From the NCBI GenBank assembly GCA_038373885.1, contig JAWZYV010006264.1, positions 62,001 to 126,000 of the forward strand: a stretch of 64,000 nt of DNA. Direction: 5' to 3'. A program made the position numbers and the translations under genes. The notes beneath the pieces are model-generated. The model ran no database searches and was not told the DNA's origin. It was given only the letters and a program-made list of their open reading frames with translations. Positions 1-7,973 of the stretch are shown here, piece by piece. Numbering within the stretch: position 1 is the stretch's first letter; the number at the start of each line of letters is the position of its first letter. The DNA is from Cheiracanthium punctorium. Taxonomy: Eukaryota; Arthropoda; Arachnida; Araneae; Cheiracanthiidae.

Positions 1-380
1 TCTTGCAGTCCTTTGGTATGCCTATTTCATGTTCATTTAACTTCTAAATGTTTGCTACAATACACAACTACTGTGTTTTTTTGTCACGGGAATGTTATAT
101 TTTTACAAAGGAAACAATTTTCTACACAATATATAATTGACAATAGTGATTTAGAATTAAATATATCATTCTATAAGAAATATCTCGTAAGCTATTTGTT
201 AGAAAAACATAAGCAATGTACTGTTCAATTCAGAATTTAACAAGGATGAGAGTGACAAAATTGAAAAAAAGCAGAAATTACACGTGAAGGTAATTTTCAA
301 CGAAACTGAAAATAACGAGAAAAGTGAAATTAGGGTCACAACTGAAAATGTTTGAAAAAACAAAGAAATTTCAACAATGG
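1..380. other. AT-rich non-coding stretch
   Basis: I see no supported gene here. Short open frames in both directions have low-complexity composition and no recognisable motif. If gene A continues to the left, this lies within its long intron after the last visible exon. Confidence 0.5.
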
Positions 381-643
381 AAAGGCTATAGGAAAAATAT
401 TCACTCTCAAAATGGATGGGAAAAGATTGCAATTGGGTTGGAGGAGGAAAAAAACAGCGATTTTTGCCGATCTATAAAATAAACAAAACTGCGGTTTTCC
501 GCGAATCCGCAGAAAACTCTCATGCCTGATTTAAAAACTTCATCATCATAATATAGAAGGAGAAGGCATTGCATTTCCCGCCTCCCCCCTTCAAAAGCAT
601 ACCTTTTTTTTTAGATTGTTTCTGTCTCAGTCAAATGAAAAAG
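381..643 (+). repeat. 263-bp dispersed direct repeat, copy 1
   Basis: This block is nearly identical (a few substitutions and one-base length differences) to 6356-6617, about 5.97 kb away in the same orientation. It begins at AAAGGCTATAGG and ends at CAGTCAAATGAAAAA. No terminal inverted repeats, target duplication or coding capacity are visible. The pair brackets the gypsy composite at 726-4950, but other unrelated sequence also lies between the copies. It could be an unclassified transposon or a segmental duplicate. Confidence 0.8.
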
Positions 644-725
644 TTGTTATGATCTGAAAAATGTTTTGAAAATAATGTTTGTTCTAGCGATCTATGAGTA
701 GTAAAAACAAATTATAGAGTAATAT

Positions 726-871
726 TGTTGCAAAATAACTCTGCTACTCCTGGGGTTCGTCGTTCTAAAGTCCAGTGGTGTAAAAAGTTCAAGTAAAAAG
801 TCACTTGTCAGGATGGAACACAAACTTTATTTCTTCTAGAACTTCGTAGAACAATCAGCTGCACACAATTC
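726..871 (-). repeat. Inverted 3'-terminal LTR fragment
   Basis: This is the reverse complement of about 2690-2834 in the full LTR, with scattered differences. The LTR terminus ...GCAACA reads here as TGTTGC. Similarity stops at CACACAATTC near 871, where unrelated sequence begins. Confidence 0.8.
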
Positions 872-1138
872 TGCGCTTTCTGGGGGCCTGAGGGTAAAAT
901 TTCAAATGTTTTCTGTAAAGGTAAAATTCGTGAAACATTTCTTCCGGGGAAGGGATGACTGCTGAGTGCCTGTCTGAGACGACCAGTCCCCCCCTCCCTC
1001 CCCTAGAAAAACTTATATGGGTGTCATTTACGGGGGCCCTGTGAACAGCAACATGATCATTTAAGGGAAGGGGGGGTCTGATCTCCCGAGTCCGAGTAAT
1101 TTGGACCCCCCCTAAAAAAAATTCTGGCTGCGCTACTG
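872..1138. other. Unclassified segment, possibly the right end of a hAT-like element
   Basis: It contains runs of C and G and ends in GGCTGCGCTACTGG, which resembles the right ends of hAT-type elements elsewhere in the window (for example GTGTGCGCCACTG at 62706-62718). No matching left end or 8-bp duplication was found. It sits between the inverted LTR fragment and the integrase remnant. Confidence 0.3.
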
Positions 1139-1527
1139 GCAGAGATCTTCGTCTTCCCGCCGATCTAGTGTTCGGCCGCCCTCCAGATGCGCCTTCATCG
1201 CCAGAGGAATACGTGGAAAACCTTCGGGCACGGTTTGAAGATGTGCATCATTTTGCTCGGGAGCGGATCAACCTGAACACGGAAAAGATGGAGACTCGCT
1301 ACGACACGAAGGCTACGGGACATGAGTTCAACGCAGGTGACAAAGTTTGGCTATGGAATCCTACTCGACGGAAAGGCCTGTCTCCCAAGCTACAATCGCC
1401 ATGGGATGGTCCTTACACAGTCCTAAACCGGCTGAATGACGTCATCGTACGGATTCGTAAGTCACCAAACTCGAAGCCAAGAGTTGTACATTACGATCGG
1501 CTAGCCATCTACCGCGGTTGTAATTAG
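1139..1527 (+). pseudogene. Ty3/gypsy integrase C-terminal fragment
   Basis: This open frame encodes the end of a gypsy-type Pol. It starts in mid-domain (the visible frame reads RDLRLPADLVFGRPPD) and continues through the C-terminal integrase region to a stop at 1525-1527. The stretch GDKVWLWNP followed by KLQSPWDGPYTVL is the SH3-like C-terminal module common in gypsy integrases. The catalytic core is missing, so the fragment cannot act alone. It is followed in the same direction by a purine-rich tract and the LTR at 1898, as expected for the 3' end of a gypsy element. The 5' junction near 1138 is abrupt. Confidence 0.8.
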
Positions 1528-1897
1528 CTCAGACTATGGTCACTATGGCGTAATTCCTCTTTTCTTTCACCTCTCATTCCTTTCCTGTCTTTCTCTTCTC
1601 TTCCTCTTTCTTCAACTCTCTTTCTCTCACCACTTACGCCATGTTTAGTGTGTATATTTGTAATATATTGGATTTTATTAATGTGTATTTGTTATTACAT
1701 TGATTACTTATTACAGTGTAATTATTTATTATGATGATTATTTATTTATTAATGTGTATTTGCTTATTGTGCTATTGATTACTTGCTTGAATTATGTTGT
1801 TAAGATCTTGTTAAGTGTTATACAGTGTAGGTACCTGTGTGACCTCCTAACTGGGGATTGTACTGCCCGGGACGTGCAGTCCTTGGGAAGGGGGCAA
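1528..1897 (+). other. Gypsy 3' untranslated stretch with polypurine tract
   Basis: Non-coding, T-rich sequence between the integrase stop and the LTR. It ends in GGGAAGGGGGCAA directly before the LTR start TGTTACG, which fits the plus-strand primer tract of an LTR retrotransposon. Confidence 0.65.
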
Positions 1898-2347
1898 TGT
1901 TACGAATTTTCGGGGCAACCCGCTGCTCTGGGGCTTAGAATGGTTTAAAATTCGTATTCTACGCTTCAAATAGATAAATTTTGCTTTTTGTTGCATCAAA
2001 ATCGGCCAGTTAGAACCGGAGATACGGAGGTTTCGCTTTCCCATATGTTTTTCTATGGGCTTCTAGAAATCTCGGGAAATATTAGTCCTAGAGCTTAGAT
2101 CTCTTCACTTTTGAGGACTTATTTTTGGCGCCAAATTTGGCGATATTTCGCCAAAAGTCGCCAAGCTTGGCGACTTTTTGGTCATTTGGCGCGATTTTCC
2201 CAATGGGGCCTGGAAGTTGTTTTTCCTGCATTAAAAACGCATAATAACCTAACATTTCTCTTCTATGACGTAATCAAAATTCACGCTTTATGTAGAACCC
2301 TCGAGAAATTGACTTTTCTGGAAACCTCTTGTACCTCCTGCGTCGGC

Positions 2348-2385
2348 TATTTATAGAAGCGGGCATCGCCCCGAAGCCAGTCAGT
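2348..2385 (+). promoter_or_regulatory. Putative LTR core promoter (TATA plus initiator)
   Basis: TATTTATA at 2348-2355 is followed about 31 bases later by AGTCAGTT, an arthropod-type TCAGT initiator (2381-2385). The second gypsy copy has TATAAATA at the equivalent position. Transcription from here would make the R region and gag mRNA. Confidence 0.5.
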
Positions 2386-2728
2386 TGCGAGTTGAACATT
2401 CAATGTGTGAAGAGCTCCGAGTACGCTTGTTTTGTGTGAACTGATAGTGCTATAGAAGCTGTGTTCCAGCTGTGTGTGTGTCAGCTTGCTTTGTGAAGCT
2501 GTTTTTAAAGTGCTGTGTGTAAATTCTTCATTGCTGTGTCTTAAGGGATAGTGTACTATATCCCTTGAATATTTCCACGGAATTTTTGCCTGTAAAAGTG
2601 ACTTATTTTGTGTGAGAAATACAGCATTTGTGAGAGCTTCTGATCCAAGCGGATTGTTAAAAGCACGTTACTGCTAGATTGTGCTTGTGAATTGTGTGCA
2701 GCTGATTGTTCTACGAAGTTCTAGAAGA

Positions 2729-2734
2729 AATAAA
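2729..2734 (+). terminator. LTR polyadenylation signal AATAAA
   Basis: AATAAA lies inside AGAAGAAATAAAGTTTGTG, about 100 bp before the LTR end and downstream of the putative initiator, the usual place for an LTR polyadenylation signal. Confidence 0.45.
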
Positions 2735-2836
2735 GTTTGTGTTCCATCCTGACAAGTGACTTTTTACTTGAACTTTTTACACCACTGGACTTTAGAACGA
2801 CGAACCACAGGAGTAGCAGAGTAATTCCGCAACATT

Positions 2837-2854
2837 TGGTGTCAGAATCGGGGT
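2837..2854 (+). other. Primer-binding site of gypsy element
   Basis: TGGTGTCAGAATCGGGG starts two bases after the LTR end. The leading TGG complements a tRNA 3' CCA, as expected for the minus-strand primer site. The exact tRNA was not determined. Confidence 0.65.
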
Positions 2855-2883
2855 TCTAAAGAAGGACTTTAATTTTCCAGTTT

Positions 2884-4059
2884 ATGGTTTTGACTAGACA
2901 AAAAATGGAAGAACAACTTCAAAAGCTCATGAATATGATGCAAGAAATGAAAGCTGGACAAGAACAAATGAAGGCGGATTTAGAAAAGAAAATTGAAGCC
3001 GGACAAGAAGAGATGAAAACTGGGTTGCAGAAAATAGAGAAAAATCAAGAAAAGTTGGAGCAGAAGATAGAGAAAACCCAAGAAAATTTAGAAGAAATTA
3101 AGCAGGGCCAAGAAGAAATGGAGAAAAGAGTTTCTCTCTTAGAAGAAACTCAGACGAAATATGAACAAAGAATTGAAGGGAATGTTAAGGAATTACAGCA
3201 GGATATTTGCAGAATGCGTGAAGAATGTGAAGCTAAAATTGAAGAGAAATTGGACTCTCTCGTAAAGCTGGGAAAGTTACCCGAAAACATCAGGTTATCT
3301 TCACACCGCCCAGCAGTGAAACTTACTGCCTATGACGGAAAGACTCCCTGGGAAGCTTACAAGACCCAATTTTCGATCGTCGCCAGAGCCAATGGTTGGA
3401 GCGAGTCCGAGAAAGCTAATCAACTGGCCGCTTCCCTTAGCGGAGATGCAATTAATGTATTGCAAACTATCGGAGTGACGAAGATAGGAGATTTTGACGC
3501 CCTTGCCAGTGCCTTGGAGATGAAATTCGGAGAGAAGTGCCAGAAAGAATATAGTAGAATCCAACTTAAGTCAAGGATGCAGAGATCTGGCGAGACCCTT
3601 CAAGAGCTGGCTTCGGACATAGATAGGCTGTGTCATCTAGCCTACATGGATCACCTTGATAATGTCCGAGAAGAAATGGCGGTGCATCATTTTATTGAAG
3701 CCATCCGTGATCCAGAAACCCAAAAGGCACTCATGTTGGAGGATTATCAGGATTTGAAATCTGCTCTCGTCTTCGCAATGAAGCTAGAAGCGGCTCAGCG
3801 GGCCGTCAGGAAAGATCGGCATGCTGTTAGAGCTGTCACGGTCCAAGAGGCAGCTGACAAAGACACAGAGAGCGTCGAGAACAGGTTGAAGAGAATTGAA
3901 GATCTCATAGAACGAAAATTAAGATCCGATAGAACGAGAGATGGCCGAAAGAAAGTGAAATGCTGGAAGTGTGGCGTTGAAGGCCATGTACAAAAGCATT
4001 GTGGTCGAAAGTCTTATGACCAGCAAGAGAAATCTAAGAAGATGAAAGAGGGAAACTAG
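2884..4059 (+). CDS. gag: Gypsy Gag polyprotein (391 aa)
   Basis: Gag forms the retrotransposon's virus-like particle and packages its RNA. The first ~130 residues are rich in E, K and Q with heptad-like spacing and predict a long coiled coil. Residues ~135-300 match the style of the retrotransposon gag core (WEAYKTQF, then a helical region). A CCHC zinc knuckle, CWKCGVEGHVQKHC, lies at residues 360-373 (C360, C363, H368, C373), followed by a basic tail. The ATG at 2884 is 50 bases after the LTR. The frame is fully open, so this may be a young copy. The protease frame follows in a different (+1) frame, suggesting frameshifting or separate translation. Confidence 0.88.
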   Translation: MVLTRQKMEEQLQKLMNMMQEMKAGQEQMKADLEKKIEAGQEEMKTGLQKIEKNQEKLEQKIEKTQENLEEIKQGQEEMEKRVSLLEETQTKYEQRIEGNVKELQQDICRMREECEAKIEEKLDSLVKLGKLPENIRLSSHRPAVKLTAYDGKTPWEAYKTQFSIVARANGWSESEKANQLAASLSGDAINVLQTIGVTKIGDFDALASALEMKFGEKCQKEYSRIQLKSRMQRSGETLQELASDIDRLCHLAYMDHLDNVREEMAVHHFIEAIRDPETQKALMLEDYQDLKSALVFAMKLEAAQRAVRKDRHAVRAVTVQEAADKDTESVENRLKRIEDLIERKLRSDRTRDGRKKVKCWKCGVEGHVQKHCGRKSYDQQEKSKKMKEGN

Positions 4060-4063
4060 GAGG

Positions 4064-4903
4064 TTGCCATATAGTCAAAAGCCCCACCTAAAAGTCTTGC
4101 AGATTTCATCAGTGAATGGTGGCAGTAATGGACTCTTCGTACAGGGATACGTTAATGGTTCCCCATGCCACATGGTGATTGATACTGGAGTGAACGTAAC
4201 CATCATAAGGACGGATCTGGCCAAGAAATTAAATTTGAAGATTATCTGGACTCCGTCCTCGCTGACCCTCCAGACTGTGACAGGTGACAAGATCGAAGTG
4301 GGCGGAAAAGCGCAAGTAGAAATCACGTTTGGAAATGCCAGATACGACCATGTGGTATATGTCGCCAATATTACAGACTCTTTTATTCTCGGACTTGACT
4401 TTTTAAAATCGCACAAATTTAACTTGGACTTTAAGAATAATGAGCTTCGTTCAGACTCAGAAGAAATAGCTGCATTCGATATTAGAAACGAAACTGTTTT
4501 GCCTGTTCAGCAAATAATAGCCCAGACTGATATCACTCTACCTCCCAGAAGTGATTCCATAATTTCTGGAACAGTAAAAGAAAGCAATAAATTCCGTTTT
4601 GGATTAATCGAACACCCAAGCAATAGTGATTCCGTCAGAGGAGTACTTGTGGGAGCAACACTTGTGGACTTGTCGAGAACGGAAATTCCAGTTAGAGTAG
4701 TAAATGTGACGGACAAGTCGAAGGTGATAAAGAAAAATGAAGTGTTGGCGACATGCACTCCTGTTACCTGCATTAATAAGAACATCAACCAAACGACAGC
4801 TAAATCTTCCGAGTGCCTGACGAAGGAATTATTACAAGACGTGGAGTTAACGGCAGAACAGAGAAGCGCTGTGGAGAAAGTAATAGCTGAATACGAATTT
4901 TAA
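4064..4903 (+). CDS. pol: Gypsy Pol N-terminus: aspartic protease, truncated
   Basis: This is the start of Pol, encoding the aspartic protease that would process Gag-Pol. The active site VIDTGVNVTIIR has D40-T41-G42 counted from 4064, followed by the flap and ILGLDFL typical of retropepsins. A linker follows and ends in LTAEQRSAVEKVIAEYEF, the lead-in to reverse transcriptase. The frame is +1 relative to gag. It then stops abruptly because the sequence runs into an inverted LTR end at about 4893; the terminal TAA belongs to that inverted LTR. Reverse transcriptase, RNase H and the integrase core are absent, so the copy cannot be autonomous. Confidence 0.85.
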   Translation: MPYSQKPHLKVLQISSVNGGSNGLFVQGYVNGSPCHMVIDTGVNVTIIRTDLAKKLNLKIIWTPSSLTLQTVTGDKIEVGGKAQVEITFGNARYDHVVYVANITDSFILGLDFLKSHKFNLDFKNNELRSDSEEIAAFDIRNETVLPVQQIIAQTDITLPPRSDSIISGTVKESNKFRFGLIEHPSNSDSVRGVLVGATLVDLSRTEIPVRVVNVTDKSKVIKKNEVLATCTPVTCINKNINQTTAKSSECLTKELLQDVELTAEQRSAVEKVIAEYEF

Positions 4904-4950
4904 ACCATTCTAAGCCCCAGAGCAGCGGGTTGCCCCGAAAATTCGTAACA
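4893..4950 (-). repeat. Inverted 5'-terminal LTR fragment
   Basis: This is the reverse complement of the first ~58-62 bp of the LTR (1898 onward), ending in CGTAACA. The junction with protease shares GAATACGAA, which fits both native Pol coding sequence and the LTR, so it looks microhomology-mediated. Confidence 0.85.
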
Positions 4951-4954
4951 ATAT

Positions 4955-6355
4955 TTTGTGTAATGTTTAAGTTGTACTACTTATCTTTTGGGTTGTTTAT
5001 TATTTCTTTCACGGCACAAACTTTCCGATTTCGCAGTTTGTTTTGATTCGTTTTGCGCGCTAACGTCAAAACAGGTTGCCAGATCGGATGAACAAAACTT
5101 TTCTTTTTGATATGTGGTATTGGTATGATTGTAACTTTTGATAAATAATTAATGTTAGAAATGTTTATATGTGTTTTTTAAAATCGAGCCGACTTTTCCT
5201 TTTCTTTATGCCGACATTTTTTTTTTTCTTAAATAAATTTTTGATACAAACATCATATTTTGGCTTTGTAAAGTGTTTGCTAAATTTTAAGTTTTGGTTT
5301 AAAAGTGTTTTTTTATTATGCTAAAATTTTCTCTCCGTCTTTAACTTTTTATTCTGCCTTTTCTGTTTTTTTTTTTCTTATTACCCTTTTTCCCTGCATC
5401 AATTTTACATAATTCGATAGACTGGATGAAGATTCGATAGAGACATCAAAATCGGCGGAGGAACACAACCACGTGTAAGAAAAAATGTAAATGCCTCAAA
5501 ATACATCAATTAACCAACGAAATAATTAAATTTCTTTTTAATGCGACGTAACTCCACCAATTAAATAAGTTTCACTTCAATTTTTATGCACTAAGATATG
5601 AAAAAATTAAAGTTCATGAATGAACTTGATTGTCGGATGACTACAGAAGTGAGAGGGCTGAGAAGGGAAAAGCGAGCGTCAGGGAGCGAGCTCTCTCTCT
5701 TCCTCTAGCTGGTGCCTGCGGACGGTGGTGCTGTGGTGAGGAGGTCGTTTGGTATTGAGATTTCCTGAGGTGTATGATCCCATCGGCGGCATGAAGCGGG
5801 GAGAGATGATGGACGAGCGACGAATGACAACGTGATGAGAAAGACACGATGGGGGCCCCCAGATTCTTCCTAAAGACGATAAGTCTTATTTTCTTTTCTT
5901 TCCTTTCCTTCTCTATTTAATATTTTTTTTAACAGTCGGCTACTACATAAGTGCACTAAGAATAATGGTTAAAATGGTTAGAGAGCTCTACTAGTAATAA
6001 GTTAAGTTGTTGTTATACTCTTATGTAATGGTGTGGTTAGTTATTCAAGAATAAATTTGTTATGAAGTTAATTTAAAATAAATGTAAGATTTTAAAGTTT
6101 AACAGAGTGTTTTCTTCATTATTTCTTTGTCTCTTTACTGGGTCTACAATGGCATCGTTGCGCCATTTTTCTTTTCAGCGAAATGCACAGATAGAACCTG
6201 GGTCTTTGGCGGCTAAAAACTTTTAAACTATACGATTATTTCGGCCTCTATGCCATTTGTTTTAGGAAAAGATATTGGTTTATTTGATATTTTTATTTAA
6301 CTTTAATTTAGGTATGTTTGCAAATTTTAACTTAAGCTTCGTGAAGTCATGGCAG
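4955..6355. other. Non-coding interval left of the second 263-bp repeat
   Basis: No convincing gene. About 5640-5860 is more GC-rich than its surroundings and opens a 68-codon frame on the minus strand, with no recognisable domain. T-runs and AT-rich DNA make up the rest. It probably belongs to the long gene A intron. Confidence 0.4.
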
Positions 6356-6617
6356 AAAGGCTATAGGAAAAATATTCACTCTCAAAATGGATGGGAAAAG
6401 ATTGCAATTGGGATGGAGGAGGAAAAAAACAGCGATTTTTGCCGATCTATAAAATAAACAAAACCGCGGTTTTCCGCGAATCCGCAGAAAACTCTCATGC
6501 CTGATTTAAAAACTTCATCATCATAATATAGAAGGAGAAGGCATTGCATTTCCCGCCTCCCCCCTTCAAAAGCATACTTTTTTTTTAGATTGTTTCTGTC
6601 TCAGTCAAATGAAAAAC
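6356..6617 (+). repeat. 263-bp dispersed direct repeat, copy 2
   Basis: Near-identical partner of 381-643 in the same orientation. Flanking sequences differ, so the edges of the repeated unit are sharp. No TIR or target duplication was recognised. Confidence 0.8.
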
Positions 6618-6654
6618 TTCAATGCATCTTTATTCTTTTAAAATTATTTGCTAT

Positions 6655-7083
6655 GAACTATGTTGTTGTTGTTGTTTCTTATCCCCACTTGGCACACAGA
6701 AGCATCTAGACCAAGTCCATAAACCCGTGAGTAAGCAAACCCTCCAAAACAACAGATGAGTTAGGTTCTTAACACAGCCGATACAGGAAAGTATATGGGC
6801 GGGAACGGCTTGATTCATCTTACATTTGGGGCAAAGAGGATAAACCTTAAGACCTGACACATGTTTCTGTGCACGAATGTGCCCACTACGTAACCTGGCA
6901 AGTGCTGTTTGTTCATCTCTACTGCCTGCCCTAAGAAGAGCAGCACCAGAGTGGGTACCATCGTACCACTCATTTACAGGCTCTGCAGGCATGAGGCAAA
7001 GTCAGACTTCAGCCTTTGGTGCCTCTGGTCTTGTACCTTCTGAAGCTGCATCCAACCCCCTTTACCATGACTTCTCATTTTGA
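6655..7083 (-). pseudogene. LINE ORF2 C-terminal remnant
   Basis: The minus strand encodes a peptide typical of the region after RNase H in arthropod non-LTR retrotransposons: ARLRSGHIRAQKH, then YPLCPKCKMNQAVPAHIL and SCIGC. This gives a CPKC...H...C zinc-binding-like arrangement. An upstream piece (to 7083) is in another frame, so there is at least one frameshift. Reverse transcriptase is missing. A CAA repeat, seen as TTG on the plus strand at 6662-6676, follows in the 3' part. I recognise the pattern from memory of many spider annotations; the clade is not certain. Confidence 0.7.
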
Positions 7084-7089
7084 GCAATG

Positions 7090-7769
7090 AACTATGACAT
7101 TAGATACATAAACAGGATATCCTTAAAATAATATGAGAACTAAATAATTTTCAAATACAGGAAAACCTAACTTAAATGATCATGATTAGGAAAGAAATTG
7201 TCTTAAATAAAAGTATTTCCTGTGAAACCATGAATTCAGAACTTTGTGGTGTACATCTTCAAATTATAAATTTAGTTGTACAATTCAATGGATACCAATG
7301 TTTAAAAGAAAATATATAGATATATATTTATCATTATACATATATAATATATGTATCATGACAGAAACTTGATGCAGAGAGAAGACCAAATCCAATCTAG
7401 ATTAAATTTACTTCATTCACATAGTTCTATGTACATGCACATACAAAACAAAATTAGATATAATGATGTCTGGGTTACATGATTGTTGGAAGGAAAATTC
7501 AAGAAAGAATGATCTGCACTACAACTTTTAGGGATTGCTATGGTTAGTTTGGCAATTCCCCAGCAAATAATCACAACGCCTCTTTGATTTAGAATTATAT
7601 AACAATATCCTGATTTAATGAAAATCACCCAAAAGAAACGTTTTTACAAGATAAAATAATTAAAATTTTGTAAAATAACACACAAAAAGTTATTATCAAA
7701 AGAATTATCAAAATAGTAAAATATGATAAACAACACAAAGAAAAATGTGTATAATTAAATAAAACATAC
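7090..7769. other. AT-rich intronic stretch, no gene seen
   Basis: Includes a TA-rich microsatellite-like patch near 7315-7360. No exon-like frame with splice signals was identified. It belongs to the intron downstream of the last visible gene A exon. Confidence 0.4.
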
Positions 7770-7973
7770 CAAGTAAGGAACGCATGAAAATGCAAATGTA
7801 ATGCCAGCAGTTAACCAAGCCTGAGCTTTAAGACTTACAACTTCCTTGGATCGAATTTTCATCACTTCCTTGATAAATGATGATTCCCATGCATATAACT
7901 TTAGTACTTTAATGCCATTCAAAATTTCATTCATTAATTTTGTTCTGTGATCCTTATCTTCCATTAAAAGAAC
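7770..7973 (-). CDS. Gene A exon: TMD1 coupling helix region
   Basis: 68 codons, phase 0 at both ends. The acceptor is ...CTTATAG and the donor GTATGT. The peptide runs from VLLMEDKDHRTKLMNEIL to CVPYL and includes NEILNGIKVLKLYAWE, the most conserved part of MRP TMD1. It is the last exon seen on the left; the next should encode the end of TMD1 and lies beyond position 1. Confidence 0.95.

Larger units (their letters stand above)
1898..2834 (+). repeat. Full-length gypsy LTR (937 bp)
   Basis: It begins TGTTACGAATTTTCGGGG and ends GTAATTCCGCAACA, giving the usual TG...CA ends. A polypurine tract lies immediately 5' and a primer-binding-like site immediately 3'. A diverged copy of its first half occurs in reverse orientation at 54160-54614, and its two ends occur inverted at 726-871 and 4893-4950. 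It serves both as the 3' LTR of the integrase fragment and as the 5' LTR of gag, as in a one-LTR circle or a recombined tandem. Confidence 0.85.
726..4950 (-). mobile_element. Inside-out Ty3/gypsy composite (outer boundaries)
   Basis: The outer boundaries are the two termini of one LTR family, both in minus orientation. The left end (726-871) is the reverse complement of the last ~145 bp of the LTR at 1898-2834. The right end (4893-4950) is the reverse complement of the first ~60 bp. ATAT flanks both sides (722-725 and 4951-4954), which fits a 4-bp gypsy target duplication, although ATAT is weak evidence in AT-rich DNA. The interior runs in the opposite (plus) direction: integrase C-terminus, full LTR, gag, protease. 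A normal provirus does not have this layout. A rearranged, circularised or template-switched cDNA that then integrated is one explanation; later rearrangement of nested copies is another. Confidence 0.7.

Noticed and set aside
4075..4792. Minus-strand frames of 62-113 codons
   Set aside because: Antisense to the gypsy protease.
5641..5847. 68-codon minus-strand frame
   Set aside because: His/Ser/Arg-rich translation of a GA/CT-rich stretch; no domain or splice context.
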